Shown: piece after piece, positions 8,000 through 16,101 of the stretch
Layout of the letters: each line of letters opens with the position of its first letter
Numbering within the stretch: position 1 is the stretch's first letter
Assembly: GCF_944324935.1 (NCBI RefSeq)
Contig: NZ_CALUYG010000020.1
Coordinates: 1-48,916, forward strand
Reading direction: 5' to 3'
Source of the DNA: an uncultured Desulfovibrio sp.
GTDB lineage: Bacteria > Desulfobacterota > Desulfovibrionia > Desulfovibrionales > Desulfovibrionaceae
Length of the DNA stretch: 48,916 bases
Notes under the pieces: generated by a model
Told to the model about the DNA's origin: nothing
The model's input: the letters and a program-made list of their open reading frames with translations, nothing else
The model's database searches: none
Translations under genes and position numbers: made by a program

Positions 8000-8956
8000 A
8001 TGAGCAAAGCCTTCCAACATGTTTACGGCCCGGTCCCTTCCCGCCGTTTGGGTCGCTCGCTGGGCGTGGACGCCCTGACATTCAAGACCTGTTCCTTTGA
8101 CTGCGTCTACTGCCAGCTCGGGCACACCACCAATCACACCATCGAACGCAAGGAATATGTGCCCGTCGATGAGCTCCTCGATGAGGTGAAGCGCAAGCTT
8201 GCCGCCGATACCCCGCAATACATCAGCTTTGCCGGCTCAGGCGAGCCGACACTCCACAGCCGCCTTGGCGACATCATCCGCCACATCAAGATTATGACCG
8301 ATGTGCCGGTGGTCGTCATCACCAACGGTTCGCTTCTCTGGCGGCCAGATGTCCGCTCGGACCTGGCTGCCGCGGATGTGGTCATTCCCTCTCTGGACGG
8401 CGGCACTGCCGCACAGCTCATGGCGGTCAACGATCCCGAGCCTTCTCTGAAATTTCAGGAGATCGTGGACGGGCTCATCCGCTTCCGCACGGAATTCCAC
8501 GGCCAGATCTGGCTGGAGATCATGTTGCTTGGGGGCATGAACGATGATGACGCCTCCATCGACGCCCTGTGCCGCCTCGTTGCACAGATCCGCCCGGACA
8601 AGGTGCAGCTCAACAGCGTCTGCCGTCCTCCGGCGGAGCGCAGCGCCCGCCCCGTGCCGGCGGACCGCCTGCGCGCCATCCGGGAGCGCATGGCCGCCTC
8701 CGTTCCCTGTGAGGTGGAGATCATCGCCACGCACCTCGATGATGCGGCGCACACGAGCTTTCGCACCGAGGTACAGGAGGAAGACGTGCTGGCGACCATC
8801 GCCCGGCGACCCTGCACCGTTATTGACGTGGCCGATGGACTGGCCATCCACCATAACGAGGCGCTCAAGCATCTGGAAATGCTGGTGGCCGACGGCAAGG
8901 CCGTCACACAGACGCGCGGGGATCAGCTCTATTACGCCGCCGTGGAAAAAGCCTAG
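8000..8956 (+). CDS. Radical SAM protein (COG0731-like) with C-terminal winged-helix-like tail
   Basis: A 318-residue radical SAM enzyme. VYGPVPSRRLGRSLGVD at the N-terminus and the cluster motif CSFDCVYCQLG (C-x3-C-x2-C) mark the family related to the TYW1 wyosine synthase group. ISFAGSGEPTLH is the SAM-binding GGE-type motif, and VVITNGSLLWRPDVRSDL and SLDGGTAAQL follow as in this family. After about residue 245 a small helical tail (IARRPCTVIDVADGL, then LKHLEMLVADGKAV) resembles a winged-helix domain that may bind nucleic acid. The reaction is unknown in bacteria. The ATG at 8000 is preceded by AGGAG about ten bases away. It stands alone between the XRE gene and a convergent phosphoesterase. 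Confidence 0.85.
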   Translation: MSKAFQHVYGPVPSRRLGRSLGVDALTFKTCSFDCVYCQLGHTTNHTIERKEYVPVDELLDEVKRKLAADTPQYISFAGSGEPTLHSRLGDIIRHIKIMTDVPVVVITNGSLLWRPDVRSDLAAADVVIPSLDGGTAAQLMAVNDPEPSLKFQEIVDGLIRFRTEFHGQIWLEIMLLGGMNDDDASIDALCRLVAQIRPDKVQLNSVCRPPAERSARPVPADRLRAIRERMAASVPCEVEIIATHLDDAAHTSFRTEVQEEDVLATIARRPCTVIDVADGLAIHHNEALKHLEMLVADGKAVTQTRGDQLYYAAVEKA

Positions 8957-9065
8957 GACTGCTCAGGCGGCACGCTTTTGCCAGGAGGCGTCGAAGCCAT
9001 ACGCTCAACGCCCATTGTTTGCCTTGTTTGAACGACCGCTGATCCAGCGCGCGACAGGCCAGGTG

Positions 9066-9099
9066 AACGGCGTCCGCTCCCTGTGGGGCGGGCGCCGTT
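9066..9099. terminator. Candidate bidirectional terminator between convergent genes
   Basis: A 12-bp stem (AACGGCGTCCGC at 9066-9077 with GCGGGCGCCGTT at 9088-9099, one T-G pair) lies between the convergent radical SAM and phosphoesterase genes. The T tract is short (three T on the plus strand), so function is likely but not certain. Confidence 0.45.
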
Positions 9100-9158
9100 T
9101 CGCGCCATGCCGCGCCATGCCGCATCGTCCGTACCGCGGTGGCGTCCCTCCCGCCGCG

Positions 9159-10373
9159 TCAGGAAGCGGGCCCATCCCCGGCCCGCCGCAAGACCAGCAA
9201 CAAAATTTCTCCGGGGACCCCCAGCCGGTAGGGGAAACCGCCCCACAGTCCACAACCGCTGGATACCACAAGGCGCGAGTCCTCGTCGCCGTAGATGCCG
9301 CGCACATAGCCGCCGTTGAAGGCGGCCACCAGCCAGTCCACGCCCAGGATCGAACCGCCGTGCGTATGGCCTGACAACTGCACCGTCACCTTGCCCCGTA
9401 CCGCGTCGAACAGGGCCGGACGGTGGGAAAGCAGGATCACGGGAACGCGTGCCCGTGTGCCGTCCGGCCGTGTCTCCGTCCTGCCCACGGGCGCTATGAG
9501 CGCACGGGCAGCATCCAGGCCGCGTTGCAGCGTGCCTTCCGCATCCGGGCCGGGCAGACCGAAGCGCGCGGCAGCGGGATCGGTCACGCCAAGCAGGAAG
9601 AGTTCCTTGCCGCCGCGGGCCACGCTGACGGCCGCGTTGTCCAGCATCGTAATGCCCATTTGACGCAGCAGGGGTCGCCAGGCCGGGTAGTCGGAATAGT
9701 ATTCATGATTGCCCGTACAGGCATATGTGCCCAGCGACGAGCGCAGATCGGCCAGCGGGCGGATGTCGTCGGCGCGCAGCGCAGGGGATCCGTCCATAAT
9801 GTCCCCGGTCAACAGGACGACATCCGGCCGGGCCGCATTGACGCGCTCCACCAGCTCCGCCGTCCATGCCCGTCCGAACGTGCGGCTGACATGCAGATCG
9901 CTCAGATGCGCCAGCCGTATGCCGTCCAGTTCCGACGGCAGATGCCGCACGGCAAGCTCCACCTCCCGCACGGCGGGCACGCGCAGGGCCGTGGGGATGG
10001 CCACGGCGGCCAGCAGCAGGGCCAGCAGCCCCAGTCCCAGCGAAAGACGCGCATCATACGGGCGCAGGCGCGTCCAGACGTGCCCCAGTCCGCAGCGTTC
10101 AGCCAGCAGACACAGCAGCAGACAAACGTCCCGCCCCAGACTCAGCGCGGCGAAGAGCAGCACGATGCCCAGCGGGATGCCCGTGCCGATCTGGAACCAG
10201 CGCGGCACTTCCGGCGAATAGGAGCCGAAAAAAAAGCGGAAAAGCAGGAGCTTGCAGGTCCCGGCAGCCACTAGCACCGCCAGCGCAAGCCGCATCCGCA
10301 AGGAAAGCGGCGCAGGCAGGACGACCCGCAGCAGGATATACAACGTGAGAAAGAGGGAAAAAGTCATCAGCAT
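9159..10373 (-). CDS. Membrane-anchored metallophosphoesterase (YkuE/YaeI-like)
   Basis: A 404-residue protein. The first 150 residues hold about four hydrophobic segments (TFSLFLTLYILLRVV, ALAVLVAAGTCKLLL, GIPLGIVLLFAALSL, LGLGLLALLLAAVAI). A calcineurin-like phosphoesterase domain follows with all metal-binding motifs in order: LSDLHVSR, LTGDIMDG, TGNHEYYS, LSHRP and SGHTHGG. Members of this family hydrolyse phosphodiesters or lipid-linked pyrophosphates such as UDP-diacylglucosamine. The active domain probably faces the periplasm, which suggests an envelope substrate. The start at 10373 (or the second ATG at 10367) has no good SD site. It lies just past the terminator of the ridA operon, so it needs its own promoter or read-through. 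Confidence 0.86.
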   Translation of the reverse strand: MLMTFSLFLTLYILLRVVLPAPLSLRMRLALAVLVAAGTCKLLLFRFFFGSYSPEVPRWFQIGTGIPLGIVLLFAALSLGRDVCLLLCLLAERCGLGHVWTRLRPYDARLSLGLGLLALLLAAVAIPTALRVPAVREVELAVRHLPSELDGIRLAHLSDLHVSRTFGRAWTAELVERVNAARPDVVLLTGDIMDGSPALRADDIRPLADLRSSLGTYACTGNHEYYSDYPAWRPLLRQMGITMLDNAAVSVARGGKELFLLGVTDPAAARFGLPGPDAEGTLQRGLDAARALIAPVGRTETRPDGTRARVPVILLSHRPALFDAVRGKVTVQLSGHTHGGSILGVDWLVAAFNGGYVRGIYGDEDSRLVVSSGCGLWGGFPYRLGVPGEILLLVLRRAGDGPAS

Positions 10374-10386
10374 ACGTCAGAAATAT

Positions 10387-10421
10387 AAAAAAAGACGGAG
10401 GGAGCCGCAACTCCCTCCGTC
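10387..10421 (-). terminator. Rho-independent terminator of the ridA operon
   Basis: On the minus strand an 11-bp perfect stem (GACGGAGGGAG / CTCCCTCCGTC, 10421-10394) is followed by a run of seven T (10393-10387). It lies downstream of ridA and just ahead of the phosphoesterase start. Confidence 0.9.
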
Positions 10422-10484
10422 CATATGGCGTCGTGTGCCAGCGCGTCGCACGGCGTCCGCCTCAGCGGACAGCCGGACTTGCCC

Positions 10485-10865
10485 CTAGCGGGTGGCGATG
10501 GCCTCCACTTCCACCAGCGCTCCCAGCGGCAGGCCGGACACGGCCACGCAGGAACGGGCCGGATAAGGAGCGGCAAAGTATTTCTTGTAGACTTCATTGA
10601 CCGCGGGGAAGTTGTCCATATCCGTAATGAAGACGACCGTCTTCACCACGTTTTCCGTGCTGAGCCCGGCTTCGGCCAGCACGGCGGAAAGGTTTTTCAG
10701 CGCCTGCTCGGCCTGGGCCGCCACGTCGCCTTCCACCATCTTGCCGGTCTCGGGCACCAGGCCGACCTGGCCGGAAAAGTAGCAGGTCTCGCCGGAGCGG
10801 ATGCCCTGGCTGTACGGGCCGACGGCGGCGGGGGCCTTGGCGGTGTTGATCAGTTCCTTGCTCAT
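10485..10865 (-). CDS. ridA: RidA family enamine/imine deaminase
   Basis: A 126-residue YjgF/YER057c/UK114 protein. RidA hydrolyses reactive 2-aminoacrylate and related enamines released by PLP enzymes, protecting them from damage; it works as a trimer in the cytoplasm. Family features are NTAKAPAAVGPYSQGI at the N-terminus, YFSGQVGLVPETG, KNLSAVLAEAGL, TDMDNFPAVNEVY and the catalytic-Arg block PARSCVAVSGLPLGALVEVEA. The length is that of the family. AAGGAGG lies upstream of the ATG at 10865. It starts only 11 bases after the permease gene, and a strong terminator follows, so the two form a transcription unit. The pairing suggests a role in amino-acid catabolism. Confidence 0.94.
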   Translation of the reverse strand: MSKELINTAKAPAAVGPYSQGIRSGETCYFSGQVGLVPETGKMVEGDVAAQAEQALKNLSAVLAEAGLSTENVVKTVVFITDMDNFPAVNEVYKKYFAAPYPARSCVAVSGLPLGALVEVEAIATR

Positions 10866-10876
10866 AATGATCCTCC

Positions 10877-12115
10877 TTATTTGAAGGCAGGCAGATAGTT
10901 CAGTACGGTCAGGGTATGGCACACCGCCACCCCGATGCCGTACACCAGCAGCAGAGGGATGGCCCAGCCTGCGCCGGGCATGCGGTACAGCGCCTCGCCC
11001 CCCTTGCGGCGGCTGACGTGCAGCAGCATGGCCGGCACGATGACCGACCAGATGGCCGCGGCAAGACCGGCCCAGCCGATGGCCGCCAGAAAGCCGTCCG
11101 GCCAGATGAGGCCGCCCAGCATGGGGGGAAGGAAGGTGACCAGCATGGTCAGTGTACGCCCACGCCGGGAATTGTCAAAGTTGCACAGGTCCGCCATGTA
11201 GTCGAACAGGCCGAGCCCCGCGCCGAGGAAGGACGTGGCGATGGCGAGCAGGGCGAAGAATTCCAGCATCTTCTGGATGATGTAGCCCAGGGAGGACCCG
11301 GAAGCCTGCACAAGGTCGCCCACATTGCCGCCCGCCGCGATGACGGCCCGGAAGGCCTCGCGGTCCAGTATGCCGTCGGCGGCGATGATCCAGACAAGGT
11401 AGCAGAGCAGGGCGATGAAGGTCCCGTTACGCAGACAGGCATTGATGATGCGGGGCTCCTTGCCCAAATACTTGATGAGGCTGGGGACCGACGCATGGAA
11501 GCAGAAGGAGGTCAGATAGGTCGAGACCGCGCCGAACAGGAAGATGACTTCGCCGCTGTCGGCCTGATCCCCCCAGATGTGCCCCAGATCGGCATTGCCG
11601 ATCATGCCGCCCACGGAAAGGAAAAAGGTGATGATCATCCCGCCCATGAGCACCACGGAAAGGCGATCCACCACATGGGAGCTCCACCAGACGCAGGCCG
11701 TGAGCAGCAGGGAAAAGATGAGGCTCGTCAGCACCCGCGGCGGCGTATAGCCCCAGCTTGACTGCATGGCCTGCTGTACCACCGAGCCGCCGCCGCTCAC
11801 ATAGGCGTACACCAGCGTGTAGAGCACGAAGGCCACGGCAAGGCCGTTGATGAGGCTCCATACCGGCCCCAGCGTCCGGTTGACCATGGTGTGCAGGCTG
11901 TCCCCGGGCTCGAAGCCCAGATTCACTTCCAGGATGGCCTGGCTGGCGCGCAGCATGCAGAACCAGGAGACAAAGATGACCACCAGCGACCAGTTGAACC
12001 ACATGCCCGCGGAGATCATGGGCAGGCCCAGCATCCCCGCGCCGATGGCCGTACCGGCCACGACCATGGAGCCGCCCATGATCTTATGGAAATTCGGGCC
12101 GAAAAAAGTACGCAT
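10877..12115 (-). CDS. Aromatic amino acid permease (HAAAP family, TyrP/Mtr-like)
   Basis: A 412-residue inner-membrane transporter with about eleven hydrophobic segments. The first (GGSMVVAGTAIGAGMLGLPMISAG) is the unwound, substrate-binding helix typical of the hydroxy/aromatic amino acid permease family. NGTFIALLCYLVWII and FFALLAIATSFLGAGLGLFDYMAD also match TyrP/Mtr-type proteins. It probably imports tyrosine or tryptophan with protons; the exact substrate cannot be decided. The ATG at 12115 is chosen over upstream in-frame codons because GAGGAGG lies upstream and because family members begin just before the first helix. It is transcribed with ridA and divergently from ettA across 169 bases. 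Confidence 0.9.
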   Translation of the reverse strand: MRTFFGPNFHKIMGGSMVVAGTAIGAGMLGLPMISAGMWFNWSLVVIFVSWFCMLRASQAILEVNLGFEPGDSLHTMVNRTLGPVWSLINGLAVAFVLYTLVYAYVSGGGSVVQQAMQSSWGYTPPRVLTSLIFSLLLTACVWWSSHVVDRLSVVLMGGMIITFFLSVGGMIGNADLGHIWGDQADSGEVIFLFGAVSTYLTSFCFHASVPSLIKYLGKEPRIINACLRNGTFIALLCYLVWIIAADGILDREAFRAVIAAGGNVGDLVQASGSSLGYIIQKMLEFFALLAIATSFLGAGLGLFDYMADLCNFDNSRRGRTLTMLVTFLPPMLGGLIWPDGFLAAIGWAGLAAAIWSVIVPAMLLHVSRRKGGEALYRMPGAGWAIPLLLVYGIGVAVCHTLTVLNYLPAFK

Positions 12116-12284
12116 ATGTCGTATTCCCTCCTCACCGCCGCCGGATCGCGGCGGGAGGTCATCTTGGCAGAGAGAGGAGGGCAAATCAAGGGGCTCCCGT
12201 CGCACGCTTGAAAATCCGTGCGACTCCGTATAGATTTGCTGTCCCGGCGGCCGGCGGCCGCCCAATCCGACCTTTGAGGAAAGC

Positions 12285-13967
12285 ATGAGCAACGAACCGG
12301 ACAAGATTATTTATTCCATGATCCGCGTGTCCAAGCGGCACGGACAGAAGGAAGTGCTCAAGGACATCTCGCTCTCCTATTTTTACGGAGCGAAGATCGG
12401 CGTGCTCGGCCTGAACGGCGCGGGCAAATCCAGCCTGCTCAAGATCCTGGCCGGCGTCGATCAGTCCTTTGACGGCAAGACCGTGCTCGCGCCCGGCTAT
12501 ACCATCGGCTATCTGGAACAGGAGCCCCTGCAGGGCGAGACCCGCACCGTGCGGGAAGTGGTGGAGGAGGGCGTGGCCGAGCTCATGGCCATCGCCCGCG
12601 AATTCGAAGCCATCAACGCCAAATTCGCCGAGCCCATGGAACCGGAGGAGATGGACGCCCTCATCGCCCGTCAGGCGGAAGTGCAGGAACTGATGGATCA
12701 CAAGGGCATATGGGATCTGGACTCCAAGCTGGAAATGGCTATGGATGCCCTGCGCTGCCCGCCCGGCGACATGAGCGTGGAGCATATCTCAGGCGGCGAA
12801 CGCCGCCGCGTGGCCCTCTGCCGTCTGCTGCTCCAGAATCCCGACATCCTGCTGCTGGACGAACCCACCAACCATCTGGACGCCGAGTCCGTGGCCTGGC
12901 TGGAGCGTTACCTCTCCACCTTCCCCGGCACGGTCATCGCCGTCACCCACGACCGCTACTTCCTCGACAATGTGGCGGGCTGGATCCTTGAGCTGGATCG
13001 CGGCCGCGGCATCCCGTGGAAGGGCAACTATTCCTCCTGGCTCGAACAGAAACAGAAGCGTCTGGCCCAGGAGGACAAGGCCGAGGCCGACCGCCAGAAG
13101 ACGCTGGCCCGCGAACTCGAGTGGATCCGCATGTCCCCCAAGGGCCGCCACGCCAAGGGCAAGGCCCGCATCAACGCCTATGAGGCCATGCTCTCCCACG
13201 AGAGCGAGAAGCGCGCACCGGATCTGGAGATCTACATCCCGCCGGGACCGCGCCTTGGCAAGAGCGTCATCGAACTCAAGGGCGTGAGCAAAAGCATGGG
13301 CGACAAGCTGCTCATGGAGGATGTGAACGCCCTCGTGCCCGCCGGGGCCATCGTGGGCATCATCGGCCCCAACGGCGCGGGCAAGACCACGCTGTTCAAG
13401 CTCCTCACCGGGCAGGAACAGCCGGACGCCGGCTCCATCACCATCGGCGATACCGTCAAGTTCGCCTATGTGGATCAGGGGCGCGAGTCGCTCACGCCGG
13501 GCAAGACCGTGTATGAACTCATCAGCGACGGCCACGAGACCATCAAGCTGGGCAGCAGGGAAGTGAACGCCCGTGCCTACTGCACGCGCTTCAACTTCCA
13601 CGGAGCGGACCAGCAGAAAAAGGTGGATGTGCTCTCCGGCGGGGAGCGGAACCGCCTGCACCTGGCCCGTATGCTCAAGTCCGGGGCCAACGTCCTCCTC
13701 CTGGACGAACCCACCAACGACATCGACGTGAACACCATGCGGGCCCTTGAGGACGCGCTGGACAACTTTGCCGGCTGCGTGCTGGTGGTGAGCCACGACC
13801 GCTGGTTCCTCGATCGCATCGCCACGCATATCATGGCCTTTGAAGGCGACTCCAGGGTGGATTTCTTCGAGGGGAACTTCACGGAATACGAGGAAGACCG
13901 CAAGAAGCGCCTCGGCAAGGATGCCGATACGCCGCATCGCCTGAAATTCCGCCGTCTTACCCGCTAA
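12285..13967 (+). CDS. ettA: Energy-dependent translational throttle protein EttA (ABC-F)
   Basis: A 560-residue ABC-F ATPase, the usual EttA length. It binds the ribosomal E site and gates entry into elongation according to the ATP/ADP ratio. Domain order: ABC1 with Walker A GLNGAGKSS (near residue 45), signature SGGERRRVALCRLL and Walker B ILLLDEPTNHLD; a long charged linker (QKRLAQEDKAEADRQ, RMSPKGRHAKGKARINAYE) typical of EttA; ABC2 with GPNGAGKTT, LSGGERNRLHLARML and VLLLDEPTNDID. It ends FRRLTR. There are no membrane segments, as expected. GAGGAAAG precedes the ATG. It is followed 13 bases later by a DUF4139 protein on the same strand, probably in one transcript. Confidence 0.96.
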   Translation: MSNEPDKIIYSMIRVSKRHGQKEVLKDISLSYFYGAKIGVLGLNGAGKSSLLKILAGVDQSFDGKTVLAPGYTIGYLEQEPLQGETRTVREVVEEGVAELMAIAREFEAINAKFAEPMEPEEMDALIARQAEVQELMDHKGIWDLDSKLEMAMDALRCPPGDMSVEHISGGERRRVALCRLLLQNPDILLLDEPTNHLDAESVAWLERYLSTFPGTVIAVTHDRYFLDNVAGWILELDRGRGIPWKGNYSSWLEQKQKRLAQEDKAEADRQKTLARELEWIRMSPKGRHAKGKARINAYEAMLSHESEKRAPDLEIYIPPGPRLGKSVIELKGVSKSMGDKLLMEDVNALVPAGAIVGIIGPNGAGKTTLFKLLTGQEQPDAGSITIGDTVKFAYVDQGRESLTPGKTVYELISDGHETIKLGSREVNARAYCTRFNFHGADQQKKVDVLSGGERNRLHLARMLKSGANVLLLDEPTNDIDVNTMRALEDALDNFAGCVLVVSHDRWFLDRIATHIMAFEGDSRVDFFEGNFTEYEEDRKKRLGKDADTPHRLKFRRLTR

Positions 13968-13980
13968 GGCAGCAGGAGAT

Positions 13981-15693
13981 ATGTTCATGTTCAACATTAA
14001 CTGCAAGACGCCGCATCCGTGCCGCGGGCCTCTCCGGCACGGCCGCGGGCTGCCGCTGGCCGCACTGGCCCTGTGCGGCCTGCTGACGGGCGGCCACGCT
14101 CCCGCGCAGGCGGCGGCCGCCATGCCGGAGGTCGCGACCATGCCGACAGGTGCTTCGACGTTTCCCGATAACGGCGGAAAAACGACGACGCCCCCGGAGA
14201 CGAAGACCCCTTCCGCCACGCCCGTTTGTCCGAAGCACAAGGAGCGGACGGAGCGGAAAATGGCCGGCATATTCGATCAGCCGCACAGCGTGGAGCTGTT
14301 TCCCGGCGGCGCGCGGATCACCCTGAATGAAGACGGTCTGCTGACGGAGGTCCGCAACGATCAGCCCGTGGTGTCGCTGCTGCTGCCGGACGGCGCGGCT
14401 GAGGTCTCGCCCGTCGTGGAGGGTCAGCGCATCCTGCGCTGGATGCTGACGCCCGTCACCTCCGAGCCCCAGGGCGAGGCCGCCGCGCAGCGGCGGCAGC
14501 TGCTGGCCCGGGCCGACGAGCTGGAAGGCCGTATCGCGGCCTGCACTGCCCGTATGGAGCTGCACAGGCAGCTCCCCGGCGGCGCGGACGGCGCGACCGT
14601 GGAAAATCTGTCCGCGCTGGCGGAAAAGACCGTGCCCGGCCTCATGGCCGAACGCCAGCGCCTCACGCGCGAGCTGGAGCAGCTCCGCAAGCTGATCAAC
14701 GCCGTGCCCGCCGCTTCCGGGCAGGGCAAGCGGCTGGACATTGTGCTGGCCCAGTTCCCCGGCAAGCCGGTACGGGTCACCTGCACCTACACCCTGCATG
14801 ATTGCGGCTGGCAGCCGCGCTACAGCCTCAATGCCCGTCCCGGTACGGGCAAGGTGGATATCGTCATGTCGGCCGAGGTCTGGCAGTATTCCGGCATGGA
14901 CTGGGACAAGGCCCGGCTGACGCTGGTCACCCGCACGCCCGGCGAGATAGCGCCGGATGCGCTGCCGGACTGGGTCATCGAGCCCGTTGCCCCGGGCCGG
15001 CCGCGTCTGGCCGGCCCGCCGGCGCAGGGCAAGGCCGTCCCGCTCATGGCGGCCGTCGACAACAGCGGCATCCCCGCCCGGGAAGACGGGGCCTTTGTCC
15101 GCTGGGAGATCCCCACCGCGGGGCTGGCGCAGGGCAAGTCCATCCTCAACGTCACCAGCGAGGAATGGGCGGCCCCCATGCAATGGCTGGCCCGCCCCTC
15201 GGCGGGCGAGAGCCGCGTATGGATGACGGCGGAATACGCCTTTGACGACCGTCCCTCCTGGCCGGCCGGTCTCATGGAGTGCCGCATCGACGGACAGTAT
15301 GTGGGCACGGGCGCCTTCCGCCCCGAAGCCGGCAAGGTGAAGCTCTTCTTCGGGGCCGACCCGCGCGTGACGGTCGCCACCATCAACGAGACCCGCAAGG
15401 AAAACGAGAGCGGCATCATCAATGCCCGCCGCTTCTGGCGCTGGAGCTGGCGCTACGCCATCCGCAACGAACGGCCGGAGGAAGTGCGGGTACGGCTGGA
15501 ACGCCCCCTGCCGCGCAGCGTGGATGAGCGCGTGGCCCTCAAGCTGGGCGGCACGCCCGCACCGGCCACGGATGAGGACGCGGGGATCCTCTTCTGGGAC
15601 GTGAAGGTCCCCGCACGCGGCACGAGCGATGTCCGGCAGGAGGTCGAGATCACGGCTCCCGCCGACCTGAAGCTCGCGCCCGTCGCTCCTTAG
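13981..15693 (+). CDS. MuiA-like DUF4140/DUF4139 protein with signal peptide
   Basis: A 570-residue protein with a long N-terminal signal-like segment (LPLAALALCGLLTGG, cleaved near AQAAAA), then a Pro/Thr-rich spacer. An N-terminal DUF4140-like beta domain (HSVELFPGGARITL) follows, then a coiled coil around residues 175-245 (QRRQLLARADELEGRI, ERQRLTRELEQLRKLIN). The large C-terminal DUF4139 beta domain has YTLHDCGWQPRYSLNAR, WQYSGMDWDKARLTLVT and RNERPEEVRVRLERPLPRS. This layout matches mucoidy-inhibitor MuiA-type proteins, whose biochemical role is unknown; envelope association is inferred. CAGGAG precedes the ATG. Its TAG stop coincides with the first bases of an interspersed repeat. Confidence 0.8.
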   Translation: MFMFNINCKTPHPCRGPLRHGRGLPLAALALCGLLTGGHAPAQAAAAMPEVATMPTGASTFPDNGGKTTTPPETKTPSATPVCPKHKERTERKMAGIFDQPHSVELFPGGARITLNEDGLLTEVRNDQPVVSLLLPDGAAEVSPVVEGQRILRWMLTPVTSEPQGEAAAQRRQLLARADELEGRIAACTARMELHRQLPGGADGATVENLSALAEKTVPGLMAERQRLTRELEQLRKLINAVPAASGQGKRLDIVLAQFPGKPVRVTCTYTLHDCGWQPRYSLNARPGTGKVDIVMSAEVWQYSGMDWDKARLTLVTRTPGEIAPDALPDWVIEPVAPGRPRLAGPPAQGKAVPLMAAVDNSGIPAREDGAFVRWEIPTAGLAQGKSILNVTSEEWAAPMQWLARPSAGESRVWMTAEYAFDDRPSWPAGLMECRIDGQYVGTGAFRPEAGKVKLFFGADPRVTVATINETRKENESGIINARRFWRWSWRYAIRNERPEEVRVRLERPLPRSVDERVALKLGGTPAPATDEDAGILFWDVKVPARGTSDVRQEVEITAPADLKLAPVAP

Positions 15694-15960
15694 GGCCTGT
15701 TAACACTATCCGTTACTTGTTTGGGGGAAGGGAACCCCTCGCTCTGCTGTCGATGTCCGTAAGGCTCCTTCGTCGCCTAACGGACACGGCCCTCTGGGCC
15801 GCCCGTTGGATCGCCGCCGGCGCGGGAGGGGTTCCCCTTCCCCCCATCCCTTCCCCAGCGCGCTTTTATCAAAAGCGAATGGAAAACACCGCGTTTTTCC
15901 CGCGAAACGACAGTCCACAGGGTTTGAAACGCAAAACGTTCCAAACGAAAAATGCTTTAA
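15691..15960. repeat. Interspersed hairpin-rich repeat mosaic, copy 2
   Basis: It starts TAGGGCCTGT at the stop codon of the DUF4139 gene; the same ten bases occur at 45141. The first hairpin (15754-15765 / 15775-15786) reads TGTCCGTAAGGC / GCCTAACGGACA. Compared with copy 1, both sides of one base pair have changed (C to T, G to A) and pairing is kept. The second hairpin is GGCCC-TCT-GGGCC instead of GGCC-TAC-GGCC. From about 15868 to 15960 comes the other module in reverse orientation relative to 48577-48725: CGCGTTTTTCCCGCGAAACG, GTTTGAAACGC and AAAATGCTTTAA are recognisable. Confidence 0.82.
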
Positions 15961-15992
15961 CGGACTGTAGAACAGCCTTTCGTGACCGTGAG

Positions 15993-16025
15993 GGAGCCGC
16001 CCATTTCCGGGCAGCTCCTTTTTTT
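15993..16025 (+). terminator. Rho-independent terminator upstream of radA
   Basis: GGAGCCGCCC-ATTTCC-GGGCAGCTCC (one C-A mismatch) followed by seven T. It ends the ettA-DUF4139 transcript after the repeat mosaic. Confidence 0.8.
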
Positions 16026-16066
16026 GCGCGGCGTACCCATCATGCGGTCGGACAGCGCCGCGGCAC

Positions 16067-16095
16067 TTGCCTCTCACCGCCTTTTTCCGTAGGTT
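16067..16095 (+). promoter_or_regulatory. Candidate promoter of the radA-dapB operon
   Basis: TTGCCT (16067-16072), a 17-base spacer and TAGGTT (16090-16095). The same -10 hexamer occurs before the tRNA-Pro gene. If real, transcription would begin almost at the radA ATG (16102). Only a pattern match. Confidence 0.3.
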
Positions 16096-16101
16096 TGCCG
16101 C

